The notes beneath the pieces are model-generated. The model saw nothing but the letters and a program-made list of their open reading frames with translations. It ran no database searches and was not told the DNA's origin. Below are positions 1 to 7,491 of a DNA stretch of 62,465 nt, in pieces; position 1 is the first letter of the stretch; every line of letters starts with the position of its first letter. Origin of the DNA: a virus; the IMG/VR virus record IMGVR_UViG_3300048057_000022, positions 1 through 62,465 of that record. One strand, given 5' to 3'. Position numbers and translations under genes: made by a program.

Positions 1-293
1 GGGCAGGCTTCTTCCTTTGTTTAGTCTTGGTCCTTCTTTGGGTTGAAGTGTCCAGCTGGAAAGGCGAGGACCGACGGGCAATGGACCAGTGGGCCGCCTC
101 GGTTCGGGCCTATCAAGTCTGGGACATGCGAACAGGCTGGACGTTGGGACGGTTTGATGCGGGCACGGGATTCGGCCATTCCTTGCGTTGCATCCTGTGG
201 GAAGCGGCACTAGGGGCCCGCCGTCGCATGGGTTTGGAAGGGCCGAAGGGCGAGGTCCTACATTCTTTCAAGGAAAAGGAAGGTTCGGAATGA
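1..293 (+). CDS. Membrane-anchored hypothetical protein, 5' end cut by window edge
   Basis: The frame is open from base 3 to the stop at 291-293. The first visible residues are hydrophobic (AGFFLCLVLVLLWVEV), like a signal anchor, followed by a soluble part rich in Trp and Arg. A TTG at 27 could be a start, but it would cut the hydrophobic helix in half, so the gene more likely begins outside the window. The stop overlaps the next ATG (ATGA at 290-293), so the genes are translationally coupled. If the genome is circular, the ATG at 62452 may be its start. I do not recognise the family. Confidence 0.6.
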   Translation, partial: AGFFLCLVLVLLWVEVSSWKGEDRRAMDQWAASVRAYQVWDMRTGWTLGRFDAGTGFGHSLRCILWEAALGARRRMGLEGPKGEVLHSFKEKEGSE

Positions 294-535
294 CTATTGA
301 AGACAGGGCCCGCGCCATTGGGCAGGTTGAGCTTTTCGCAGTGGTCCAGGCTCCGGGGCCTAGTTCGCTTCTAGTTCCTCGGGATTGCGGCCCGGACCTA
401 CGCCAGTTGGAAAGGATCGTCGGCGAGGCGGCACTCTTAAGGCTGGCTAGTGGGCGTCAAAAGGTCGGCGTGTGTGCGTGTGGGGGTCGGTGTCGAACCT
501 GTCCACGGAAAGGTGGTGGGGAAAATCATGTGTGA
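290..535 (+). CDS. Hypothetical protein, 81 aa, Cys-rich C-terminus
   Basis: An ATG overlaps the upstream stop (ATGA). The protein ends with four clustered cysteines in CACGGRCRTC, which could bind a metal. The N-terminus is mildly amphipathic. It lies in a chain of four overlapping genes at 1-3340 and shares their G-rich codon style (GGG, GGT, TTG). No family recognised. Confidence 0.55.
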   Translation: MTIEDRARAIGQVELFAVVQAPGPSSLLVPRDCGPDLRQLERIVGEAALLRLASGRQKVGVCACGGRCRTCPRKGGGENHV

Positions 536-2189
536 TGACCGAAACGAGGCTGCGGCCATTCCTCCGGGGGAACCCACGGAAAAAGAGGGCGCTATAGCCA
601 TCGAGATCGAGCGGTGCCAGGCGATCCTTGACAGGCATAACTCCGTGATTGGAAGCGGTGCGAGGGATCTAGAAAATCATGTGCGGCGTTCGTGGGATCG
701 TTCCGAGGGCCTCCGGGAGTTATTTGGGGGGTGGCGTTGGGTCTGGACGGGGGAGGTAGACGGGGGCCTTAGCGAGGGTGTGGTTCGGTCACTATGGGAA
801 CAGTCGGTCCGGGAGGTGGAAACGTATAACGGTGGTTCCTGGTTCAACCTGGCCAGTGAAACGGAGACACGAAGGTTTTTACATGTTGGGCCTAATACCT
901 CTGCCTTCCGTTTTTCTGATGCCAGGGCGGCGGGCCCGGTTCTTTGGGGGGAATCCTCTGCGGTCGGAAGTCTATCGCTTCAGCCTCCTTCGCTTATGGC
1001 GGAGTTGGAGGACTATCGGGGCCGCGTAGATTCGTGGTTTGAGGCCGCGGAAAGGGAAGTTAAAGTCCTGGACCCTTGTGCCACGGTTAGACTCAAGGGC
1101 ACGGGTGAAAGACCTACGCGGGTCCTAGGTCGGGCATTGGAAAAGGTCGTCAAGGCGGCGGGCTCTCCTGTCGAGGGTGCCAAACTTCAAGATGCGGGAC
1201 GGCGTTTCAGTGAAAAGCTAGGCCAGGCTTGGCTATCGGGTCGGCGCCCTTGGCGGGTCCTTTTCAGTGTGGCGCCATCGACCTTTCTCCGCCTCGGAAA
1301 CGTCGGCGAAAGGGATAGTTGCTATCAATTCGGGGGCGCATATCAAAGGTCGAAAACTGCGCTCCCCTCCATGCCCGGCGGGGTCTGCGCGTTCGTGTAT
1401 CCGGAGGCGGAAGGGGACCAGGGCGTCACAAGAGGGGCCGTTCCTCCGTCGGGGAAGATTGGGGGGCGTGCGGTTGGTTTCATGTCCTATAATCCTGATG
1501 TTCCGGGCGCCACATTTTCGAACCATTATTTGATACAAAGGGAAACCCAACGCGAGGTAATTGGGGCGGCCCTGGTTAAGCTCTTTGGCGGCCCTGGCGT
1601 CCTTCACCCTGACGAAGATCTCTTTGGAGATTGGGCCAATCCTCGGGATGGCACCAGCCTTTATTCCAATGGGGATGGGTGGTCCTGGACGGGCCCCGGT
1701 GTGGTGACGGGCCCCGGTGTGAAGGGTGTTTTGGATTTGAGGTGCGCCCTCAGGGATCAACGGGGAACTTGCGATTGCTATGCTGTGGCGGTTCCGGGCG
1801 ATGATACCCGGCGCGAGTGCTATTCTTGCGGGGATCGGGTCGAGGATGGTTTTTGGTGTATTGATTGCGACCAGTGGACGTGCCGTTCTTGTGGGTTCCG
1901 TGACAGTGAGAGCGGGGTGTCAGCTTGCCTACACTGTCGGACGCCTGCCGAGTGTATTTGTGGGCGCGAGGGATCGGAAGAAAGTCTCACCAGGTGCGTC
2001 GACTGTGATGATTTCCTTTGTTCCAATTGTCGAGAGTGGGACGAAAACGAGGTCGTCTGCTCGTCGTGTAACGATTGCCGAATTGAGGAAAAGGAAACAC
2101 TGGAAGGGCTCGCGGCGGAAGCGGCGGCCGTGGGGGTCTTGGTGGCGGCCATAGAATCAAACATTGAAGCGGAAGGGGTAGCGACATGA
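528..2189 (+). CDS. Large phage protein with C-terminal double zinc-finger region, 553 aa
   Basis: I chose the ATG at 528, which overlaps the upstream stop; a GTG at 450 would add 26 Arg/Val-rich residues. Residues up to about 410 hold an unknown domain containing the stretch FLRLGNVGERDSCYQF followed by a beta-rich part. This spacing resembles an uncharacterised phage family in which an LRMG-type strand precedes a Ser-Cys pair. From about residue 430 to 520 there are some 20 Cys in CxxC pairs (CYSCG, CIDC, CRSC, CLHC, CVDC, CSNC, CSSC), which looks like two B-box or RING-type zinc folds. A short Ala-rich helix ends the protein. It may bind nucleic acid or protein; function unknown. The downstream peptidase starts inside its stop. 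Confidence 0.75.
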   Translation: MCDDRNEAAAIPPGEPTEKEGAIAIEIERCQAILDRHNSVIGSGARDLENHVRRSWDRSEGLRELFGGWRWVWTGEVDGGLSEGVVRSLWEQSVREVETYNGGSWFNLASETETRRFLHVGPNTSAFRFSDARAAGPVLWGESSAVGSLSLQPPSLMAELEDYRGRVDSWFEAAEREVKVLDPCATVRLKGTGERPTRVLGRALEKVVKAAGSPVEGAKLQDAGRRFSEKLGQAWLSGRRPWRVLFSVAPSTFLRLGNVGERDSCYQFGGAYQRSKTALPSMPGGVCAFVYPEAEGDQGVTRGAVPPSGKIGGRAVGFMSYNPDVPGATFSNHYLIQRETQREVIGAALVKLFGGPGVLHPDEDLFGDWANPRDGTSLYSNGDGWSWTGPGVVTGPGVKGVLDLRCALRDQRGTCDCYAVAVPGDDTRRECYSCGDRVEDGFWCIDCDQWTCRSCGFRDSESGVSACLHCRTPAECICGREGSEESLTRCVDCDDFLCSNCREWDENEVVCSSCNDCRIEEKETLEGLAAEAAAVGVLVAAIESNIEAEGVAT

Positions 2190-3340
2190 AACGGAAAGAT
2201 GCATTAAAATGGTGGCACGAGATCCCATCGGAAAAAGTTCTCGGGGTCTTCGCTGGATTGCCCGGCGCCCGTCGTTCGAAAACCTGGGTTTACGTCGAGG
2301 GTGAACGGGCCCCGGATTCCAGGCTTCTCCTCGTGGCGCATTCGGACACGGTTCAACCCGAGCCGCCGCCCGGCCTCCGCTGGGAAGGAAACGTCCTAAC
2401 GGGGAACCAGGGGACCGGGTCGGACGATAGGGCGGGTTGCGCCATCCTTTGGGAGCTTCAAGGGTCCGGCCATTCTCTTCTCATCTGTGACTTGGAAGAA
2501 TCCGGCGGGATTGGTGCCTCTGATGCCTTGCGGGAATTGGGGAAGGAAGTCTTGGGGAAGCATTGTTTCGCTTTGGAGTTCGATAGGCGGGGGGATGGAG
2601 AGCTCGTGACCTATCCGGGAACGTCTTCGGAAGCGTTTGGCGCATATCTCAAGGAAACTTTTCCCGGCTGGACGGTGGGCACGGGGTCTTATACGGACAT
2701 CTGTGACCTATGCCCCGGTGTCGGGATCTGCGGGGCCAATATCGGGGTGGGGTATCTCTTCCAGCACACTTCCTCGGAGATCTTGATCCTCGACGCATGG
2801 GAAAGAACCCTGGAAACGGTGGGCGCCATTCTCGGGAGATCCACATTTCCGAGGCACGAACCGGAGGCCCGGACAGCCTGGAAGTCGGGCCAATGGAGGG
2901 CGGGTGTCCATGGTTACGGGGAATGGTGGGACCGTCCAGGGTATTCCCACGGTTCCAAGCGCTCCGGGGGTAGGTCCCAATCGGACGAAAGATTCTTATG
3001 GGGTGAAACTTCAGTGTTCCCGGATAGGTCACTGGAAGAGGCGGGGACCGATATTATCCGGGCCCCGTCGGACGATTTGCCCGTTGTGGGTAGCAACGGG
3101 AAAGCGGTTTATTCTATCCGACGGGAAGATGTGCCCGCGTGGGTCGTGGGGGACGACGGGACAATAGAGGAAAGGCTCCTTCTCTTGTACTGGGAACGGG
3201 TCGGAACGGACCCCGAAGATGTGGACGTCTACGGGGACGATTGGGAAGCCGAGGACGATTTAGGGGGCGATCCTGATTTTTGGGGTGATGTAGCCACATG
3301 GAAACGGGAAAGCGGGGCGGACGATTTACCGAAAACCTGA
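2186..3340 (+). CDS. M20/M28-like di-zinc peptidase, 384 aa
   Basis: The N-terminal ~210 residues carry a full set of co-catalytic zinc ligands: H52 and D54 in VAHSDTV, D80/D81 in GSDDRAG, E104/E105 in DLEESGG, D133 in EFDRRG and H194 in LFQHTSSE. This order matches M20/M28 metallo-aminopeptidases. The remaining ~170 residues are acidic and Trp-rich with no recognised domain. The substrate is unknown; it could process a host or phage peptide or an amidated metabolite. It is coupled by ATGA to the Cys-rich protein gene and ends the module. Family assignment is fairly sure; role is inference. Confidence 0.8.
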   Translation: MKRKDALKWWHEIPSEKVLGVFAGLPGARRSKTWVYVEGERAPDSRLLLVAHSDTVQPEPPPGLRWEGNVLTGNQGTGSDDRAGCAILWELQGSGHSLLICDLEESGGIGASDALRELGKEVLGKHCFALEFDRRGDGELVTYPGTSSEAFGAYLKETFPGWTVGTGSYTDICDLCPGVGICGANIGVGYLFQHTSSEILILDAWERTLETVGAILGRSTFPRHEPEARTAWKSGQWRAGVHGYGEWWDRPGYSHGSKRSGGRSQSDERFLWGETSVFPDRSLEEAGTDIIRAPSDDLPVVGSNGKAVYSIRREDVPAWVVGDDGTIEERLLLLYWERVGTDPEDVDVYGDDWEAEDDLGGDPDFWGDVATWKRESGADDLPKT

Positions 3341-3616
3341 GTTTTCCCTCCGTTCGGATACCCTCCGGCCCTTCCTGGGTCGGGGGGTTTTCCCCCTCTG
3401 GTAGCTAATTTAAGGCCCGCCTAGGTCCGCCATGGGCCTCGGGTCCCGCTTGGGGCCTCGGGGCCTCCTGTGGGCCTCCTGGTGGCCTTCTCCGTGGTGT
3501 TCGGTTCGTCCACCGTGGGGCGTCCAGGTGGGCCCGTGGGCCCCGTGGGTCCGTGATGGGTCCATGTGGGCCCGTCCAGGCCTCCGGGGCCTCTAAGGGG
3601 CATTCTGAGCATGTTT

Positions 3617-3638
3617 GCGTGCGGTGTGCGTGCGGTGT
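3617..3638 (+). repeat. Tandem 11-bp repeat GCGTGCGGTGT (2 copies)
   Basis: Two exact copies lie at 3617-3627 and 3628-3638, followed by a degenerate GCGTTCGGGGT. The unit length equals that of the neighbouring array, about one helical turn. Confidence 0.8.
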
Positions 3639-3667
3639 GCGTTCGGGGTTCGCCTGATCGTTCGTCG

Positions 3668-3779
3668 TGGTCCGAGTTTGGTCCGAGTTTGGTCCGAGTT
3701 TGGTCCGTCCATGGTGCCGAGTTTGGTCCGAGTTTGGTCCGAGTTTGGTCCGTCCATGGTGCCGAGTTTGGTCCGATTG
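3668..3779 (+). repeat. 11-bp phased tandem array, TGGTCCGAGTT unit
   Basis: Successive units start at 3668, 3679, 3690, 3701, 3712, 3724, 3735, 3746, 3757 and 3769. Most read TGGTCCGAGTT, with variants TGGTCCGTCCA and TGGTGCCGAGTT. The four-unit block of 45 bp at 3679-3723 is repeated at 3724-3768. The one-turn period would place the same face of the helix in register, as in iteron or phased-binding arrays. Confidence 0.9.
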
Positions 3780-3945
3780 GGGCCTCGTGTGGGGAACCTG
3801 CGGGCCAGCTATGGGCCCTGGTCCGGGCCCTAGGGGCGGATGGGCAAGGCCCGTGCCAAATAGGTTGTCCGCAAGATTTCGCCGTTTCGGGTCCGTTTTC
3901 TAGGCTCCGAATGTAAAAGAATTGTAAACGGATTTCCGGGCGTCC

Positions 3946-3965
3946 GTGTCCACTAATGGGGACAC
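3946..3965 (+). promoter_or_regulatory. Operator-like inverted repeat GTGTCC-N8-GGACAC
   Basis: The 6-bp arms are perfect around ACTAATGG. A near copy with the same ACT-N2-TGG core lies at 4051-4066, so the pair may bind one dimeric regulator or an initiator. Confidence 0.55.
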
Positions 3966-4033
3966 GCGAGGCGTCCACACTACACTCATAAACGGATGTT
4001 TTTGCCTATCGCAAAATGCGAATCCATAATTTG

Positions 4034-4151
4034 TGTTGCACTCACGCAACGTCCACTTTTGGGGACGGAGGCCATGTTGCGTCCACGCCACATGTTGCGC
4101 CAGCGCCACACTGTGTTGCGTCCACGCCACACCTGTTGCGTCGGCGCAACA
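4034..4151 (+). repeat. Five iteron-like 18-bp palindromes (candidate origin or operator array)
   Basis: Copies lie at 4034-4051, 4075-4092, 4093-4110, 4114-4131 and 4134-4151. The last is a perfect inverted repeat, TGTTGCGTCGGCGCAACA; the others have one degenerate half (for example TGTTGCGTCCACGCCACA, present twice). Starts are 41, 18, 21 and 20 bp apart. Such short palindromic repeats upstream of the early promoter fit either initiator-binding iterons or a repressor array. No initiator gene is adjacent; a DnaD-like candidate lies at 19491-19865. Confidence 0.8.
4051..4066 (+). promoter_or_regulatory. Second operator-like inverted repeat GTCC-N8-GGAC
   Basis: GTCCACTTTTGGGGAC lies between the first and second 18-bp palindromes. 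It shares arms and core layout with the site at 3946-3965. Confidence 0.5.
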
Positions 4152-4197
4152 CCCCGGCTCCAGCCTCCTCCGGCCCCTCTCCGGCTCCCGTTTGGGC

Positions 4198-4325
4198 TAG
4201 TACGAGCGACCCTTCACAATAGTACGGGCGATCCTTCCGGCCCCGAAGCGTCAAGGCTTCTCGGCCCTCCCGAAAACCTGGACTCAACCACTCGCTTCCC
4301 TCTTGGCTAGTACGGCCATTCCTTC
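4198..4325 (+). repeat. Three direct repeats, TAGTACGGGCGATCCTTC type
   Basis: Copies lie at 4198-4215, 4220-4237 and 4308-4325; all keep TAGTACG at the left and CCTTC at the right. They sit 50-170 bp upstream of the early promoter -35 box, in a place suited to activator or repressor binding. Confidence 0.7.
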
Positions 4326-4373
4326 CCTATCTCTAGTAATAGTAAGGGCTTACGGTTCCAGCGTGTTATAGTG

Positions 4374-4402
4374 TTGACGCCCCACTCTAATTCTGTTATC
4401 CT
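4374..4402 (+). promoter_or_regulatory. Sigma70-like early promoter
   Basis: TTGACG (4374-4379), a 17-bp spacer, then TATCCT (4397-4402). It stands 40 bp before the first gene of a run of overlapping plus-strand genes that extends to 16377. Confidence 0.6.
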
Positions 4403-4442
4403 TCTAACGTGGCGAAAGAATCAAGCGGAGTCAACTTCCAAG

Positions 4443-4772
4443 ATGAGAGTGTCCAACGTGAGACTGTACCACCTCGATGAAACGGCAACAGTAGTGGACC
4501 TGGGAAGGGTAGAGATTCTATTCTTCCACGGGGTTCCCGTGCTGGCCGTAAACCACAAAACGAAAGAGGTGCAGTCAGTAGACCCAAAGAAGGACGGGTC
4601 ACTTGGGGTTCTGATCGAGGGAGTGCTGGCCCCGAACGACGCCATGGCGAGAAAGGTCGCAACACGCGATTCATTGGAAAAATTCATAGTCCTTGGCATG
4701 GCGGAACCCTACCCCCATGACAGGTACGCCAGGGACGCACGGACCCCGGAAGGGGCAAAAGGAGAAGAGTAA
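4443..4772 (+). CDS. Hypothetical protein, 109 aa
   Basis: The ATG at 4443 is the first start after the early promoter; the 24 codons open upstream would overlap the promoter. The N-terminal two thirds look like a small beta-rich domain (VRLYHLDETATVVDLGRVE), and the C-terminus is polar and acidic. It is separated from the next gene by one base. No function is recognised. Confidence 0.65.
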   Translation: MRVSNVRLYHLDETATVVDLGRVEILFFHGVPVLAVNHKTKEVQSVDPKKDGSLGVLIEGVLAPNDAMARKVATRDSLEKFIVLGMAEPYPHDRYARDARTPEGAKGEE

Positions 4773-4773
4773 A

Positions 4774-5031
4774 ATGAGAGTGAAGCAAACGAAGTACGGG
4801 ACAGTGGTTCAGCTATCGGCCAGGGACACCCAAAGGTGGGCTTCGAGGTGGCCGTGTTCTACACTGGGGGGCAAGCGGGTATCCGCTCAGTATGACGAGA
4901 AGGGCGACCTGGTGGACCTAATGGTGGACGGCAGGGCCAACGCCGCCACCTTGGACCACATCGACGGCGCGGAGTTAGACGCCATCATGGATGATTTGGC
5001 GCCCGAAGCCAGGAAGGGGGTGGCGGCCTAA
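4774..5031 (+). CDS. Conserved small phage protein, 85 aa
   Basis: The pattern TVVQLSARDTQRWASR followed by WPCSTLGGKR recalls small proteins I associate with phage operons that also encode a DUF932 protein. No catalytic motif is visible. The stop overlaps the next ATG by one base (TAATG). Function unknown. Confidence 0.7.
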   Translation: MRVKQTKYGTVVQLSARDTQRWASRWPCSTLGGKRVSAQYDEKGDLVDLMVDGRANAATLDHIDGAELDAIMDDLAPEARKGVAA

Positions 5032-5390
5032 TGTTCGAAAATATTTTCTCTATGGTGGGCAATTACGAAGATCGGAAGGTCGGGCGGTTCGACGACGAAG
5101 CCACCGGCCTAGTGGTCAGCACCGCCAGGGTATCGGACTCTGACCGCCCCTATGAAACGGCTATTGGACATCCGGGCTACAATGACGGGAAGTATGTGAT
5201 TGTTGAAATGTACGACACTCACGAAGAGGCCGAAGCGGGACACGCGCGTTGGGTGGGCGCCATGACCGGAGGCGACCTACCGAAGAGTCTACGGGACGTC
5301 AGTGAGGCTGAGATCGCTAAACTGGTTGACGCCGCCTCCCCCGAGGACGGTTGGCGTGAATTCCCCCTAACGGAGGGGGGGGATGCGTAA
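5031..5390 (+). CDS. Conserved phage protein of the DUF932 module, 119 aa
   Basis: The N-terminal stretch SMVGNYEDRKVGRFDD and the middle GKYVIVEMYDTHEEAE match a small family that I recall lying beside DUF932 genes in phages. It is acidic and cytoplasmic, with no membrane segment. It is sandwiched with no gap between the 85-aa protein and the DUF932 gene, so the three are probably one functional unit. Role unknown. Confidence 0.75.
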   Translation: MFENIFSMVGNYEDRKVGRFDDEATGLVVSTARVSDSDRPYETAIGHPGYNDGKYVIVEMYDTHEEAEAGHARWVGAMTGGDLPKSLRDVSEAEIAKLVDAASPEDGWREFPLTEGGDA

Positions 5391-6245
5391 ATGGCTAACA
5401 AGCTGATGTTACACGCCGGAGCGCACCACGCCACGCTGGAAGAGGTCCTGGACGTCACGACGCCCGAACCTACCGACACGCACTTTCCCATTCCCCACAA
5501 TACCCTCATCGACTCCGTAGTTGGCAACCTGGAGGGTATCGGATTGACAGTGAAGGACGCGGATTATGGGCTCTGGGGTGACGACGGAGAAATGATGTTC
5601 GCCGTCATGAGTCTTCAGAATGGCAATTCCGGGATGGCTCAGGACGACTACGAAACGATTCTCGGACTCCGTAACGCCCACAACAAGCGGTTCTCTGCTG
5701 GCCTGGCCTGCGGTAGTAGGGTGTTCGTTTGCGACAACCTGGCCATGAGTGGGGACGTCGTGGTTTTCAGGAAGCACACGAAGTTCATCATGCGGGACCT
5801 GGACCGGCTCTTGTTCGAGGCGCTGGGCCGACTACATGAGGCCAAGATTGCGCAGGATCTGAGGATCGCGAACTACAAAGCCACCCCATTGACCGATTCG
5901 GCGGCCCACGACGTTTTAATCCGCTCTGTGGACGCTCAGGTGATGGCTAACGCCACTATCGCTAAGGTCCTGAAGGAATGGAGAGAGCCCACGTTCGAGG
6001 ATTTCGATCCCCGGACGGCCTGGAGCTTGTTCAATTCCTTCACTCAGGTACTCAAGGAAGGCAACCCGCTGGACCTGACCCGGAAGACCACCAGGCTTCA
6101 CGGCCTACTGGATCTCGTAGTGGAGGCCACGGAGAACCGGGGCCTAGTAGACGACCTGGTAAATGGGCGTGCGATTCTACCAGCCGTTGAGGTGGACCAC
6201 GGGGTGAGTGGGTTGATCGGCACGGGGGAGGTACAAGATGCCTAA
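5391..6245 (+). CDS. DUF932 family protein, 284 aa
   Basis: The signature GLRNAHNKRFSAGLACGSRV followed by FVCDNLAMSGDVV is typical of DUF932 (phage/plasmid-related protein family). The length is within the family range. The biochemical role of the family is not established; it occurs on plasmids and phages. The ATG directly follows the upstream TAA. Its last codons overlap the next gene by 8 bases. Confidence 0.85.
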   Translation: MANKLMLHAGAHHATLEEVLDVTTPEPTDTHFPIPHNTLIDSVVGNLEGIGLTVKDADYGLWGDDGEMMFAVMSLQNGNSGMAQDDYETILGLRNAHNKRFSAGLACGSRVFVCDNLAMSGDVVVFRKHTKFIMRDLDRLLFEALGRLHEAKIAQDLRIANYKATPLTDSAAHDVLIRSVDAQVMANATIAKVLKEWREPTFEDFDPRTAWSLFNSFTQVLKEGNPLDLTRKTTRLHGLLDLVVEATENRGLVDDLVNGRAILPAVEVDHGVSGLIGTGEVQDA

Positions 6246-6438
6246 GATTACAGCCAAGCTGTACCGCTGTACCGAGTGCGGGCACGTAACGGTGCAAAGT
6301 ACCAACCACCACGGCCCAACATGGTCCTGGGGGCGGGTCAACACTTGCCCGGAGTGCCCACCGTTCAAGAAATACCCGGAGTTCGGGGGCGCGACAACCT
6401 GGGAGTGCGTGGAGCAACCGGAGGTGAACCATGGGTAA
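6238..6438 (+). CDS. Small zinc-ribbon protein, 66 aa
   Basis: Two Cys pairs, CTEC near residue 10 and CPEC near residue 38, frame a compact zinc ribbon with His residues in STNHHGPTW. It is one of several small Zn-binding proteins in this operon. It overlaps both neighbours. No specific function can be given. Confidence 0.7.
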   Translation: MPKITAKLYRCTECGHVTVQSTNHHGPTWSWGRVNTCPECPPFKKYPEFGGATTWECVEQPEVNHG

Positions 6439-6643
6439 GCACGTATGCGACAACCGCGAGGCCGTCCATGAGTACGAGGCCATCGTCGCAGATGTCATTG
6501 CCCTTGTCCACGCGGCGCGGGACCTTCTGGCAAACCGGGTGCCGATACCCGATAAGGGGTCGGATTATGTGCCCAGGGTCTTCATTATGAACCTGCGGGA
6601 CGCGGTGGAGAAGGTGACTGGAGAGAAGGTGAACCCATGCTGA
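6431..6643 (+). CDS. Hypothetical protein, 70 aa
   Basis: A helical small protein (EAVHEYEAIVADVIALVHAA) that overlaps the stop of the zinc-ribbon gene by 8 bases. Its own stop overlaps the next ATG by 7. No family recognised. Confidence 0.6.
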   Translation: MGKHVCDNREAVHEYEAIVADVIALVHAARDLLANRVPIPDKGSDYVPRVFIMNLRDAVEKVTGEKVNPC

Positions 6644-7068
6644 GGGGCCTAGTCCAGTACGTCCTCGACCACACGGAACGCGGGGCTTGCCGGTGCGGTC
6701 AGTGCATCGACGCCCCCCAGGACCCGGAGAACCGGCAGCCGCCGTTCCATACGGTGGACATGGTATTCTTTGAGGTCTGCCTAGTAGGGGAGCCCGATCC
6801 CAACGTTTTCCGCAAGCTCGTCGCTGACAACATCCAAGGGGAGTTTTGCAGGGTCGATGTTCTTGATGGTGACGAACACGGCTACATAGAGCTAGGCGGT
6901 TGGATCGGGGACCAGGGCGTCGCCATGCAGTTTATGGCGCTGGGGTGCCTCCTGGGGCTATTCACCTTGTTTGAGCCCAAGGCCCTGGGCATCACCGGCA
7001 ACGCACGAATGACCATGGCCCAAAACGGATTCATGTCCGTGCGACTGAGGAGGCCGGACCCATGTTGA
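6637..7068 (+). CDS. Hypothetical protein, 143 aa
   Basis: The N-terminus has CRCGQC (residues ~18-23), which may hold a metal. The middle part is acidic and the C-terminal half is hydrophobic (MQFMALGCLLGLFTLF) but too interrupted to be a clear membrane helix. Overlaps with both neighbours indicate coupled translation. Function unknown. Confidence 0.65.
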   Translation: MLRGLVQYVLDHTERGACRCGQCIDAPQDPENRQPPFHTVDMVFFEVCLVGEPDPNVFRKLVADNIQGEFCRVDVLDGDEHGYIELGGWIGDQGVAMQFMALGCLLGLFTLFEPKALGITGNARMTMAQNGFMSVRLRRPDPC

Positions 7069-7487
7069 TTTGGGGACTGACGCAACAAGAGATTATCCAG
7101 GCGGCGGAGCGTGCGGACGTACGCATCGCCGGGGGCAACGGCGGGGCCGTAGACGACCACGGGACGCCCGCCAAGCAGGGTAGGGCATTCAACTTCACCC
7201 TCAAGACGACTCGCGTCCCCCCGGCGTGGACGCGCCGGTCGCAGAACATCAAGAACAAGGACGGCCAGTACAGGAGAGTCGTCGGGGCCGTATGCTGGCA
7301 CGGACACCGGGAATTCATGCGGGAGGTCTTCAAGATCAATCCCGAGGCCCGCATCAAAACGGGGATCGCAGACTACCGTGGCTCCAAACACTTCGAGGAC
7401 ACCCACGGGACCACCCATTCCCAGGGCGGCAACCAATACGGTCGCCGGGGGTTCGGTGAAGCCTGCGACTGTCCGAGGGAGGCTTAG
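7062..7487 (+). CDS. Hypothetical protein, 141 aa
   Basis: Soluble, basic, with WGLTQQEIIQAAERADVRI at the start resembling a small helical domain and a C-terminal Gly/His/Cys tail. HGHREFMREVFKINPEARI suggests an alpha/beta fold. It overlaps the upstream stop by 7 bases. No named family recognised. Confidence 0.65.
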   Translation: MLIWGLTQQEIIQAAERADVRIAGGNGGAVDDHGTPAKQGRAFNFTLKTTRVPPAWTRRSQNIKNKDGQYRRVVGAVCWHGHREFMREVFKINPEARIKTGIADYRGSKHFEDTHGTTHSQGGNQYGRRGFGEACDCPREA

Positions 7488-7491
7488 TACA

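Larger units (their letters stand above)
3341..4442. other. 1.1-kb non-coding control region
   Basis: There is no convincing gene here. It runs from a weak hairpin (GGGGGG TTTT CCCCC, 3382-3396) through a GGCCTC-rich stretch (3421-3600), an 11-bp tandem array, operator-like palindromes, an array of five 18-bp palindromes and three TAGTACG repeats, to the early promoter. A 185-codon minus-strand frame at 3421-3978 is made of the repeats and has no domain. The concentration of repeats suggests a replication origin, a partition site or a regulatory hub. Confidence 0.6.

Noticed and set aside
3382-3396. Terminator after the peptidase gene
   Set aside because: GGGGG-TTTT-CCCCC can fold but lacks a T-run, so I mention it only as a weak hairpin.
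3421-3978. Minus-strand 185-codon frame
   Set aside because: It is built from tandem repeats (PNSAPWTDQTRTKLG twice), has Pro/Thr/Gly bias and no ribosome site or domain.
4034-4151. CRISPR or attachment site
   Set aside because: Units are 18 bp and nearly abutting with no spacers, and the recombinase gene is 12 kb away.
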